Notes under the pieces: model-generated
Seen by the model: the letters and a program-made list of their open reading frames with translations, nothing else
Told to the model about the DNA's origin: nothing
The model's database searches: none
NCBI GenBank assembly: GCA_030247855.1
Contig: JAPDRN010000069.1
Span: 62,001-126,000 of the forward strand
Reading direction: 5' to 3'
Source of the DNA: Knufia peltigerae
Taxonomy: Eukaryota; Ascomycota; Eurotiomycetes; Chaetothyriales; Trichomeriaceae
DNA length: 64,000 nt
In this document: positions 1-10,097 of the stretch, piece by piece
Layout: each line of letters starts with the position of its first letter
Position numbering within the stretch: the first letter of the stretch is position 1
Position numbers and translations under genes: made by a program

Positions 1-856
1 TTCGAATCCTAAGAAACGTTCTTCTACCCAGGCGGATTCATCTGCTCCGAAGCGGGTCAAAGCAGAACCAGGTGTTGCAAACGAGGAGTCCTCACTTGAA
101 TTTCCAAAAACTGCGTTGACCCTTGAGGAAATTGAAAGCCTCACAATCGAGACGAACCGAGCTCCTCTCTTTCTTGCCTTCACCATCGCAATGCTCTCAT
201 ATACCCACTCAGAGCAACCTTTGTCCAGTCGCTGGAGCCTCGCCCAGGCCGTTGTTAGTGCAGGAGCTCAGAGCAAGGCCAAATACTTGGGACTTACATC
301 TGGCCCGACAGCAGAAGAAGATGGATGGGCTCAAGGTCAGCCGAAAATCAAGATCATGGGTAGAGAAATTGCTGTTATGAGAAGACACGTCGTAGCACAG
401 TCCGATGACCACAACAGTCCAAGTACGGCATTCTGGGGGTTGGATCTCGAAGCCCTTCGCAGGTCAAATGGACCATTGATTGGTCCTAGAGATGGGCATA
501 GACAAAACGGCCCCCCTATTCACCAGCCTTCTGCGCCTCGAAATTATTTGTTGAAGTCGATGGTGGTGATTGAATCGGATGACGCACAGACTGAGGAAGG
601 AAAAACACAGAAACAAGGCAACAAGCCGTCACCAAAGAGCATGGCTGGCAAGAAAGAAGAGGCTGCTGCAATTATGCTTAAAGCCATCGACGCCGTCTGT
701 CAAAGTTGGGCCTCCACTCTCAGCGACGAAGACCTTGACCGAAGAGCTCAAGCGTGGTACATGCTGGTCAGACCTGAGGTAGAGCAAGGGCAGGCTGGCT
801 GGGGACAGAGGGGCAAAGTGCATCTCAAAGATATACTGAAGTTGAAGAATGGATGA
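1..856 (+). CDS. 5'-truncated conserved hypothetical protein, probably nuclear
   Basis: The reading frame is already open at base 2 and runs to a TGA at 854-856, so the start codon lies outside the window. The visible N-terminal part is rich in Lys, Arg and Ser (KKR and PKRVK patches), which resembles a nuclear localisation signal. A conserved-looking globular part follows (LTLEEIESL, then SSRWSLAQAVVSAG and KIKIMGREIAVMRR), then a low-complexity linker, then a C-terminal block ending RPEVEQGQAGWGQRGKVHL. I do not recognise the family and assign no function. No intron is needed in the visible part. The gene converges on the small minus-strand gene that ends at 1018. Confidence 0.6.
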   Translation, partial: SNPKKRSSTQADSSAPKRVKAEPGVANEESSLEFPKTALTLEEIESLTIETNRAPLFLAFTIAMLSYTHSEQPLSSRWSLAQAVVSAGAQSKAKYLGLTSGPTAEEDGWAQGQPKIKIMGREIAVMRRHVVAQSDDHNSPSTAFWGLDLEALRRSNGPLIGPRDGHRQNGPPIHQPSAPRNYLLKSMVVIESDDAQTEEGKTQKQGNKPSPKSMAGKKEEAAAIMLKAIDAVCQSWASTLSDEDLDRRAQAWYMLVRPEVEQGQAGWGQRGKVHLKDILKLKNG

Positions 857-1017
857 CCGAGCAAGTGAGGTTATTTATATTGAACCAGCTACGGGATGAT
901 CATGCTCAAGAAGACGGTATAACAATCCAGTTCCCGACAACGCCAAATACCGATTCAGCGACGAGCGCAAGGTGGTGTTACAACAGTGAAGGACGCATCC
1001 TGCAACGGATAGCACAT

Positions 1018-1548
1018 CTACTGTCCTCCCGCAGCATTCTGGTCTGATGAATTCCCGGCTGATTTAGGCCCAACATCACCTACGTTGATCAGCCATGCCA
1101 ACACTGAGGTCGATCTGGACTTACCTTGCCAAAACTTTTTGTCTACCTTGTTATCCTCCTCTGCAAGTTGATTGACAGATCGCTCATGTCTTTGCTCCAT
1201 CTCCTCGTTGTGCTTTCTCACTTCAGGATTGTCTTTCTCCGCGGCTGACTCGGGACGGTGGATAGCTGGACTTCCACGGTCGCTTCCAGTGTCAGATTTT
1301 TCCGTTGACTGTGCTTGGGATGAGCCCGATGAGGATGCAGTCCCCATATTGGCTGGGGCTTCGGGTCCAGGATGCTCTAGATGGGATTTTGGGTTCTTCT
1401 GGTCCCGGCCCTGCTCCATTCCAGACTGTTCGCTGCCATAATCTTGGTGTGCGAGTCTTCGTGGTTGCGCAGCATAGAAGACGCCCGCTTGACGAAGGAC
1501 GTGTGGTGTCCTCGGTGTTCGCGATGCTAGACGAAGAATTGGCTGCAT
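1018..1548 (-). CDS. small mitochondrial hypothetical protein, 154 aa, two exons
   Basis: Exons are complement(1125..1548) and complement(1018..1058). The intron at 1059..1124 starts GTAAGT, has a CTGATC branch-like site and ends in CAG. It is exactly 66 nt with no stop, so reading through it keeps the frame. The start chosen is the Met of MQPILRLASRTPRTPHV, because this begins an Arg/Ser/Ala-rich presequence without acidic residues, typical of mitochondrial import; an in-frame Met 23 codons upstream (1617) would put acidic residues first. The body is hydrophilic and disordered, with a short conserved-looking region (PEVRKHNEEMEQRHERSVNQ, then KKFWQG) of a kind I have seen in fungal mitochondrial proteins of unknown function. 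The role is unknown. Confidence 0.65.
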   Translation of the reverse strand: MQPILRLASRTPRTPHVLRQAGVFYAAQPRRLAHQDYGSEQSGMEQGRDQKNPKSHLEHPGPEAPANMGTASSSGSSQAQSTEKSDTGSDRGSPAIHRPESAAEKDNPEVRKHNEEMEQRHERSVNQLAEEDNKVDKKFWQGKSRSTSVLAWLINVGDVGPKSAGNSSDQNAAGGQ

Positions 1549-2574
1549 TTTGGGAATTGGTTCATCGATCAATATGTTACGATGATCAAGAGTACTGTAA
1601 TGATTTCCTGAGGACAAATATCTATAGTATCCTAGTCTACAAGTAGGAGGGGTTGATTACATGGCTGAGCAAAAAATGTCATGGATGCGACTTCTCGATG
1701 CGTGGAATTGCCATGACCTCATTGAATGCCCAGCCTCTAATACTCACTAGCACAACTTCCGTTATTCTTCACATGTACGGAGTACGCAGTGCTCAGTACA
1801 CAGAGGGCCTCTTTTGTATCTTTTTTTGTCTAGCACAGCAATTATGTCTATCTCATGGCGCGAAGGTTGTCTCTGCCTACCTCTATATGCCATGATATGG
1901 CCTGGACTTGAATATTGCGGGCTGTAGACTTCTTCACACTGCCTGGGAGAAAGACACCGTCAGGAAGACTCCTTCCGTTGCCATGACGTAGAATGTAAAT
2001 TTCCAGGCGTGTTTTCACCCCGCAAATCGTCACAACGTCGCGCAACAAGGCAACGAGTTACAACAACCAGCATCATCATTGTGACCATGACTACTGTTCG
2101 TCGCTATGTTTCGTGCGGATTTGATCTCCGGACAGTGACTGGCTTTTACTCATACGAGTAGGGAGAAGTTCACGAGTTACTCTCATTGTGAGGTGAACCT
2201 GAACCCGAGTTTGTAAAGGTACTCGATTTATATCGGAGCTTGGAGCTTTGGGCTCTTCTTGTTGCTCATGGCAGTAGTCTAGCGTAAAGCAGTGGCCATA
2301 CAAGTCCTCGTACTGTACTCGTGTCCATTGACTGCTCCTCGTTGCCTTGGGTGCCTGTCTAGTAGCGCCACATCCTGTCACAAAAGGCCAGTTCTCCATC
2401 ATCATCAGATTCAACGGTGAAGACAGTCTGACGTCAAGGTCTCGACACGCTCACACACTCCGGCCCTTCTCTTTCCTTCTCTTGACTTGTTTGCTCCCAT
2501 CATATTTCTCTCCATCAAACTCTTCTCTCTTCTCCTGCTTCCCTAACCAATTGCACAGAGAATCATCATCCACC
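1549..2574. other. intergenic, promoter side of the Ish1-type gene
   Basis: No credible gene was seen. A perfect GTACGGAGTAC palindrome lies at 1775-1785. The last ~100 nt before 2575 are pyrimidine-rich, as in many fungal 5' leaders, and end in a good Kozak context (CACC before ATG). Confidence 0.6.
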
Positions 2575-4328
2575 ATGAAGTTCTCTCTGTCAAAACTCCT
2601 CGTCGTTGCTCTGGCTTCTACCGAAGTTGCTGTTGCCAGCACTTGGTTCGGCAAGACTGGTAAGCTCAATTTGATCCTGGCATCTCTAGACTTCTCAGCT
2701 GAAGCTGACTCCAACGCAGTTTACAACAAGTGGCATGAGACTGAGCTCGAACGTTGGTTGTCTGACCACGATATTCCCTACCCAACTCCCGCAGACCGAA
2801 AGGATCTTGAGAATCTAGTCAAGGAGAATTGGCAAGCCAAGGTTGTAGAGCCAGTTGTCGCGACCGGTGACAAGGCCAATGACCACTATGGCAGTGTCAA
2901 AGATTGGATCTTCGACAGGTTAGCTGCGCACATACTCTTGACCACCCTGTCCCCTTTTACTGACTTGGAAACAGCTGGTCTGAATCTTCTCTCAAGTCTT
3001 TCCTCGATCATCACGGTATTCCCGCCCCTCAGCCACGAACCAGAGACAGTCTTCTGGCCACAGCTCGTCACAACTACGAAGCGGTTGCCAAGAAAGCTGG
3101 CCAATACTATCACTACCCGGGTGACTGGTTATACGCATCTTGGTCTGAATCCGATCTGAAGGAATTCCTCGATGAACGTGGCATCCCGGTTCCTCAGCCC
3201 ACAACTCGTGATAAGCTCATTGCCCATGTCCGACGCAACGCCCGCTTGGCTTCTCTCAAGAGCTCTGCGGCTGCTTCATCTGCCAGTGCCTCCTTCTCGA
3301 GCGGTGTCGCAGCAGCCAGCAAGTCAGCTGCAAGTGCTCAGGCTAGCCTTAGTGACGCTCTCTTCGACGCATGGTCTGACAGCAAGTTGAAGGAGTTTTT
3401 GGACAGCCATGGCGTTCCTGTTCCACAAGGCAGCAAGAAGAACGAATTGATTGCTTTGGCACGCAAGCACCGTGCTGAACTGGAGAACAAGGCCTCTTCA
3501 GCTTCCGGGTCGGCGGCTTCTGCATATGGTGCAGCCACTTCATCTGCTGGCAATGAGTTCGCTAAAGCCACTGATGATGCATCTCTTATCGCCGACGAAG
3601 CCTTTGACAATGCCATCAACACTTGGTCTGAGTCTCGTCTCAAGGCTTACCTTGACTCTCGTGGCGTCCCAGTTCCCCAAGGTAGCAAGCGTGATCAACT
3701 CTTGGCCCAGGTTAGACTGAACAAGCACAAGGCTGCCACTGGCTGGTCCGCCTGGACTTTTGATACCTGGACCGTCGATAATCTGCGCAAGTATCTCGAA
3801 GCACATGGAAAGAAGGCCAAGAAGTATGCCAACGCCAACCGAGATGAACTCCTCAAGCAAGCTCAAGACTCGTACACTTCAGCCTCCAAGTCTGGTGGTA
3901 CTAGTTACGCGTCGGTGACTAGCTATCTTGCCCAACAAACCAACGCCGCCAAAGACTCCGCCTTTGATACCTGGTCCGACAGTGAGCTGAAGTCATATCT
4001 CGACAGCTATGGCATCCCGAATTATCAGGGCTCCACCACCAATGAACTTCGAGCGATGGTCAAGAAACAAGCCAACTACTTCCGATATGGAACCACCTCC
4101 CCCTCAGGAACCATCTTTGAACGCCTTAAGAGCAGTTTGCAATGGCTCCTGGGTCAAGCGCAAGGAACTGCTGCATCTGTCTCTGCAGAAGCTGCTGCTA
4201 CTGGTAGCTCTGCTGCCAGTGTTGCATCCAAGAGTGCTACCTCTGGTGCCTCTAGCGCAAGTTCGGCAGCCAGCGCTGCATCTAAAAGTGCTTCCAAGAG
4301 CGCTTCGAGCGCCAAGAACGAGTTGTAG
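2575..4328 (+). CDS. Ish1-type stress-response protein with seven Ish1 repeats, 545 aa
   Basis: Exons are 2575..2659, 2720..2918 and 2975..4328, with introns of 60 and 56 nt. A hydrophobic signal sequence (about residues 1-21, MKFSLSKLLVVALASTEVAV) leads into seven copies of a ~40-residue unit with the pattern W-S-[ED]-S-x-L-K-x-[FY]-L-D-x-x-G-[IV]-P-x-P-x-x-x-x-[RK]-[DN]-x-L. This is the Ish1/Msc1 repeat of the fission-yeast nuclear-envelope stress protein Ish1. Both introns were placed because they restore repeats in frame; the second rejoins the second repeat (D-S-W-S-E-S). The sixth repeat is divergent (it lacks the G-[IV]-P core). The C-terminal ~70 residues are almost pure Ala/Ser with scattered Lys. 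By family knowledge the protein enters the ER/nuclear envelope and is stress-induced; the function here is inferred. Confidence 0.9.
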
Positions 4329-4695
4329 ACAATCAAACAAAGGTTGGCTCTCACGGAGTGGTGGAAACAATAATGCGTCATTACTACGATACCCCCCGAA
4401 TACGTACGGTGAGGTTATGTCAGGTGCATGCCGGAGTATCGAAGGCCCGAGGGTGTTAGTTACCAAGTCTATAACACCTAGGTTTGGGGTTTACGGCATG
4501 AGAATTGAATCGACACTCGTCACGGTTCTTATGCACTTTGTACTTGTATGTTTTAGAGCTTCCATAGCTACGAATAGCAACAAGACATGACAAATTTAGA
4601 AATTTGTTTGATATTGTTCATATGAGTACATGTAGTATAACCTTTCTTTTTCCTGGCATCCTGTGTCCCTAGGGGAGTCGAATCATGTAGTTTGT
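4329..4695. other. convergent intergenic tail region
   Basis: This lies between the 3' ends of the Ish1-type gene and dap1. It is moderately AT-rich with no gene; it presumably holds both 3' UTRs. Confidence 0.5.
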
Positions 4696-5654
4696 TCAAT
4701 GGAAATCCGTCTTTTTGAAAGGCAACAATTTTCCCACGACAAGGTACTTTTTTCAGAACGATTCATGTCAGTAAGGGGTATGATGTTATCTGGGTGTGAC
4801 GTTTTGAAGGATGTGATGATGTCCCCCCGAGTGTGACATTTGTGGGTTTGGGTTTGGGTTTGGGTGTGTGTGTGTGTGTGTTTGTGTGTATGCTCCGTGG
4901 CACGTACCTTTTCATCGAACCTCTCGATCCAACCCTGTAGGTTCTCACGCTGTTCGGCGGTGAGGTCCTCGCAGGGGTCCAACGGACCGTCGAGGTCCTT
5001 GGTCAACATTTCCTCGTCGAAACTCTGGCAGGCCAGTCCGCGGGTGGCGTCACGGCCGGCGAAGTTTTCGTAGGGACCCCCGGGGCCGTAGAAGTTGCGG
5101 CCGGCGGTCACGTCGTAGACCTTTCCCCGGACGGCCAGGTAGACCGGCATGTCCTTGGTCCCGTTGTACTTGAGGAGGGTCCTCGGGGTGTAGGTCTGAA
5201 AGACGACCGGGGATGGGCCCTTGGGGAGGGTCGGGGGGGAAGAAGGTCGGAGTCGCCAGTAAGCCAGGCTCAGCAAGACCAACAGGAGGGTGAGGTTGAG
5301 GGGGGTGGCCAGGGCGGTGCTGTGACGGAGTAAATGTCAGCAGAGCAGCGAGGGGGAGAGGAGAGAGAGAGAGAGGTGTGGTGGTGAGGACGGGGCACAC
5401 GAGATGTGACACGGTGAGTCGAGTTCGAGGCCGGACTTTGATCGATCAAAAGAAAAAAAAAGAGGACTCACATTGACTCTCGAACCAGTTGATTGTGCGC
5501 TTCAATCTCTGAATCAACGATAGAAGTGGGATACGATTAGCCCGTGAAACCAACATCAACAATGCAGCGGAAGAGGATGGGGGTCGAGGGTGCGGCCTGT
5601 GGTTCAACAAAAGGTTGTCTTTTACTCGTACATACCAGGTGGGATCCCCGACAT
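4696..5654 (-). CDS. dap1: Dap1/PGRMC-type cytochrome-b5-like haem protein, 172 aa, four exons
   Basis: Exons on the complement are 5636..5654 (19 nt), 5472..5508 (37 nt), 4908..5319 (412 nt) and 4696..4746 (51 nt); all junctions are GT-AG and the sum is 173 codons. A short N-terminus is followed by a membrane anchor (LNLTLLLVLLSLAYW) and then the cytochrome-b5/steroid-binding-like domain: TYTPRTLLKYNGTKD, VYLAVRGKVYDVTAGR, FYGPGGPYENFAGRDATRGL. This is the membrane-associated progesterone-receptor (MAPR) signature, including the Tyr in FYGPGGPY used as haem ligand in the family. Dap1 binds and supports Erg11/Cyp51 P450 in sterol synthesis at the ER (family knowledge). The last exon supplies YLVVGKLLPF, which closes the domain. 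The third intron (4747..4907) is unusually long and carries simple repeats. Confidence 0.92.
4841..4891 (+). repeat. G-tract (GGGTTT) and (GT)n simple repeat inside dap1 intron 3
   Basis: Four GGG runs separated by TTT (4844-4864) continue directly into a GT dinucleotide tract. The G-rich strand is the template strand of dap1. The pattern fits a canonical three-tetrad G-quadruplex with 3-nt loops. Confidence 0.85.
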
Positions 5655-6168
5655 GTTGGGCGGCGAGATGTGAGTGATGAATCTTGTTTTTGGACAAAAA
5701 AAAAGAAGAGAGGGAAAAAAAAATGAGTGGTTGTTGGACTCTTGAATGAGTTACAGTACAAGACACCAATCTCGCTACGTACAAAGTACAAAAAGGTTGC
5801 GCAGTCAGATGGTGGGATGATGGAATGAGGAGGAATGATGGAGACAGAGGAAAACAATAATGTGGGGGGCATTTTTGTTGGTTGGAGGGGTGTTTGCTTT
5901 TCAATTCCCCCGGCCTCGTAGTACGGAATACATGGAGCCCAGTCTGCAACTAATAAAGATATACGGAGTACTGAAGAACTGATCATGATCATCAGGAACA
6001 AAAGCCATGTGTCCCAATATACTAAGATCCTATCTAACTATCCGTCATTGCTCTTGAAGAAAATTGTAGTCATCCAACGCTGCATCTGCTAGGTATATGT
6101 CTATCCCCCTATATCGCAAAATATGACAGTAACACGCCGAGATGGCGATCAGCTCAAGATCTCAAGAT
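5655..6168. other. dap1 promoter and 3' side of the monooxygenase gene
   Basis: No gene seen. ATACGGAGTACT, a variant of the recurrent palindrome, lies at 5961-5972. Several poly-A/T runs lie between 5690 and 5725, close upstream of the dap1 start on its strand. Confidence 0.5.
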
Positions 6169-8129
6169 CTATCTTACCTTGTTTACCAAACCTCGAACAC
6201 CCTCCAAAGTTCGCTTGACCACCTGAACCAACACGTCTCTAGTATTCTTCGCACCATTCCGTGCGGTGAAAACAGCTCCCCAAAGCGCCATGATGACACC
6301 AACCAGCTTCAAGATACGTCCGAGTTGAAGCTTGAGAAGACCCTTGCGAGTATATTTGGCGTCCCAGTGACGCCATTGGGGGAACATACATCGCAAGGTA
6401 AAGTCGATCTGGGTACGTGGGTAGACGGTCGAATTCCAACCATCTTCAGTCACGTACCAGGATCTGCATCCGCCAGACAAAAACACGGAATTCTTGAGTT
6501 GGGATTGCAAGTCTGACGTCCACTTGCGCTCAGCAGACTCTTTGACTTCCCAGGTGTCCACGTCGCCACGAAGGATGGGGTCGATGAATTTGAGTGAGTA
6601 ATTCACCATGTTCTCCGAGGCAAGAATAACGCTGCTGTGGCCAGTAGCTGTGTTGGGACCAAAGATCATGAAGAAGTTGGGGAAGCCATCCATTGCCGTG
6701 CCCATGTACGCCTGGGCACCTCCTCGGTCAGCCCAGGTCTTGTAAAGCGACCGACCATCACGGCCGGTCACATCAAGAGGGTGAAGCCACTGGTTCGTCT
6801 CGTAACCATTGGCCATGATGATCACATCTGCGGGGACGGTGCGAGCTTCGGTCGGCACTTTGGAATCAGTCTTCGACATGGGCGGATAGTATCGTCCAGG
6901 ACCGAGGGTCACAGAACGAGGCTGTATGGAGGTGATGGGCAAGCTCGTGATCTCCACATTGGGTTCCTGCAAGCACTTGAACCATCCTTCGTCCACCACG
7001 CGTCGTTTGCAAAACACTTCATAGTCAGGCGTCATGATCTCGTGGTATTCTTCGGGGACTATCGAGCGGAGATAGGCAAGGAGTTCTTCACCCTTCTTGC
7101 TCCGTCGGTGCCGCGCACCTTCGGTCGGAGAGAACAGGCTGATGAACTCGGCTTCAATGGCGGTGAAGAACAACTTGCGAAAGCTGTTCTGGAAGCCTGG
7201 AACATGCTGACACAACCAGGGGATCCATTTTAGGTAAAATTCCTTCGCTTCTGGCGGCATGAACGGGACCGCCCAGGGTGGAGAACGCATGAGCTGAGTG
7301 ACAGTCTTCGCTCCGTATTCAGGTTTGATAAGTTGAGGCATCACTTGTCCAGCGCTGCAACCGGTACCAATGACAATCACGTCCTTTCCTTGCAGATTCA
7401 GGTCGGCCTTCCACCTGGCCGTGTGCACAATCTCGCCCTCGAATGTCTCCTTGCCGGGCACATCCAGAGGTGGTTTTGGCTCCACGAGGCCTCCCACGGC
7501 GCTGACCACGACCTTTGCGCGGACAGTCTCTGTGTAGAGGACCGACGAGCCCACTCCCTTCTCTGCTTCGAATGCCTTTCTTTCATAGGTGGCCATGTCA
7601 CCGACGCCAGGCGCGAGATGTTCCAGAACGACTTCCCACTCTTCTGCATCGTCCATCCAGCGCACGCTTTTGACGGATGTATCGAACTGGATCTTGTCAA
7701 GGATCTGGTACTTCTCGCATGTATCATACAGGTAACGAACGATTTCCTTGCCCGAGGGGAAGAGGGTGGTCCAGTATGGGTTCTGATTGAAGGAGAAGGA
7801 GTATAGAATGGCTGGGCTGGCGCACAGGGTGTCGTGTCAGTCACTGTCATGAAGTGAACGAGAGCTACGCATACATACATGTCGCATGCTATCCCAGGGT
7901 ATCTGTTTGAATACCACGTCCCACCAAGGTCAGACTGTCGTTCGAAGATGCGGAATTGGTCGAAGCCCAAGACCGAACGTAATCTGCAACCCATGGCAAT
8001 GCCAGACTCGCCAGCACCGATGATGAGGACGGGATAGTAGTTATATCCTGATTTGCTGCCCTCGCCGACATGGCGGATGTGATTGATTCTCTGCGCCATC
8101 ATGTCCTTGCAGGTTGCTATGTGACACAC
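6169..8129 (-). CDS. flavin-containing monooxygenase, Baeyer-Villiger type, ~632 aa
   Basis: Exons are complement(7879..8129) and complement(6169..7816); the 62-nt GT-AG intron restores YPGIACD to IPAILYSFSFNQNPYW. The FAD-binding motif GAGESG sits in LIIGAGESGIAMG. The Baeyer-Villiger fingerprint F-x-G-x-x-x-H-T-x-x-W is complete (FEGEIVHTARW), and a second Rossmann motif GTGCSAG for NADPH follows. The reaction class is NADPH- and O2-dependent oxygenation of a carbonyl or heteroatom substrate; the substrate is unknown. A C-terminal hydrophobic stretch (LVGVIMALWGAVF) may anchor it to a membrane. Start choice: Met at 8129 is the longest; the MM pair about nine codons later is equally plausible. 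The stop follows an AAG-GTAAGA donor-like site, so a short extra 3' exon is possible. Confidence 0.9.
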
Positions 8130-8721
8130 CGTCTTTGCGGGGTAGTGAGGCTAGAAGTGAGGGTGGTTGGCAGAGGAATGGTGAAGTAGAGGAAATACGT
8201 CAAGATGCTAGAGTATAAGAAGTGAAGCGAAGGTGGTGTAGAGGAAAGATGGATGCATCCATCTAAAGGGCGAAGATGGGAGGGAATAAATTAATGTTCG
8301 ATGATTGAAGGCCTGACTCGAATGCATAGTATCGCCTGTAGGACACGTCGGGCGTCTAGTCCGACGTCACTTGGTAAATAGTCTTAGAGGGGAAGGACAG
8401 TACATAGGTATGAGTAGGTATGAGTAGGTGCCTAGGTCGTTGCGGAGTACAGATACTCCGGGTACCCATAGGCCTATTGTCCTTTTACCGATGAAAAATG
8501 GCAGCTCGCCGCTTTAGGCACTCTCCTCTCCTGAGAGATTCCTGAACTCCTTGTCCTTTCTTTCTGCCGCATCATTCCTCCACTACACCAACTTTCATCA
8601 ACGGAGCTTGTATGAGATTCATATGTCCTCAAACTGCTTAGTTGGACGCCTCATATGCTACTCTCTTACATTGTAATGATCGCTCAACCTAGACAAGGAC
8701 ACTGGCTCCGTGGATACGTCC
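8130..8721. other. promoter region of the monooxygenase gene
   Basis: No gene seen. Tandem near-copies of AGGTATGAGT lie around 8406-8425, followed by GCCTAGG and a GCGGAGTAC half-palindrome near 8444. Confidence 0.5.
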
Positions 8722-10097
8722 TCATAATTTCGACTCCTTCACAGATCTGGCAGACTCTACTTGTGATTCATGATTCATCCAGCCATCCATATCCTTCAGA
8801 TCACGAGTCTTTCCGTCACCACCCCATCGTTGGTCACGACTCGTCTGGTCTGGCCGCCATCTCCATGACTCCTTCAACATTGGATCCAAAGATCTCCCTT
8901 CTACCAGATCTGAGATGTATTTTCCAATCACAGGAAGCATCTTGAATGCATTGCCTGAATCTCCCGTTGCGACGATCAGACGTGGATGCTTTGGGTGTAC
9001 ATCAAGCAGCCAGTTTCGGTCACGCGTATCAGTGCACCAACACACTTTCTCTGTCACGAATGGCCTGTCCTTGAACCGTGGCACAGTCTTGGCTAGAAGA
9101 TTTCTGATCTCTTTTCGTGACTGATGCGGAATTGTGTCCCCTGGGTTTTGGGCGTTCGATCGTGGCTCGCTCGTTTTACGCCCGTCGTCTAACGTCACCT
9201 TGTGAATGAAACCAGGGAACTCGTTGCAGAATTTGATCTGCCCGTCCTCGCTGGGCTCGAAAAAGAAACCTGGGAAACCCTGCGTCAGGTCTGGCCTTCC
9301 TTGACCTCTTGGATCGACTTACCTTCTTCTAGGTTCATCACCACCGGGATATCCTTAAACGCTGCACACTCTTCCGGAGAGAGTTGTATGTGGGCCAGTG
9401 TCCAACACTTTGCCTCTAGTTGGCCTTCTGTATCGAGCAGAGCATCGCTCCAGGCACCTGTGCAGAGAACCATCCGGTCGGCAATCCAGCGGGTGCCGTC
9501 TTCGGCAATGATGCCAGTGGCTCTGCCTTGGCCGTCCAGCAACAGAGACTTCATAGTGGCTGACCCCCCGCTTGCAAACTTGACTCCTAATTTCGCAGCC
9601 TCGTTGCCCATTATCCGCAATGCATCCTTTGCATATGCCCAACCTGCTCTCCTGTGATAGAAACCACGCCAGTTCGGCAGCGAGCCGTCTCGAAGCTGAG
9701 GGACGAGTTTATGGAAGTCCTTCTCCGACTCGAGCCATTGCACATTGTCACCTTCGCCACAATCGATCCAGCTCTGGTAAGCACGACTACAGTAATCAGT
9801 TGCCTCGTCGTTTGTGCCTGCTGTGATCAAGCCGACTTCGTGCCATACTGATTCGAACAATGGCTCCTGCCAGCCAGCCAACGCTTCTCGACTCAGTCGT
9901 GCCGTCAGAGCTGTGTCATTTCGCATTCCGATGATCTTGTTGATGTCGTACCCGGCCGAATCGGGCGAGGGGTATGGGAATCGGTCTAGACATTGAATGT
10001 TGGTGTAACCCCGTCTAGCCAAGTGGACTGCCGTGCTGAGGCCAAAAGTCCCTGTGCCTACAATCAAGATGGACGATGACTTTGGGAGGTATGCCAT
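8722..10097 (-). CDS. fructosyl-amine oxidase (amadoriase) with PTS1, 440 aa
   Basis: Exons are complement(9323..10097) and complement(8722..9269); the 53-nt intron restores EEG-FFFEPSEDGQIKF. The N-terminal dinucleotide-binding motif is VGTGTFGLSTAVHLARRGY. The region DRFPYPSPDSAGYDINKII is typical of fungal amadoriases/DAO-family oxidases. KVCWCTDTRDRN contains the Cys position used for covalent FAD attachment, and VATGDSGNAFKMLPVIGKY is the C-terminal flavin-contact region. The length matches the usual ~440 aa. The protein ends in Ser-Lys-Leu, a canonical peroxisomal signal. The expected reaction is oxidative deglycation of fructosyl amino acids, releasing amino acid, glucosone and H2O2 in peroxisomes; saccharopine or sarcosine oxidase activity is the main alternative. 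It is divergent from the reductase gene at 11090. Confidence 0.92.

Noticed and set aside
4841..4864. TTTGGG repeats as a possible telomere or interstitial telomeric sequence
   Set aside because: Filamentous ascomycete telomeres are TTAGGG; this short TTTGGG run is inside a gene intron and continues as a GT microsatellite.
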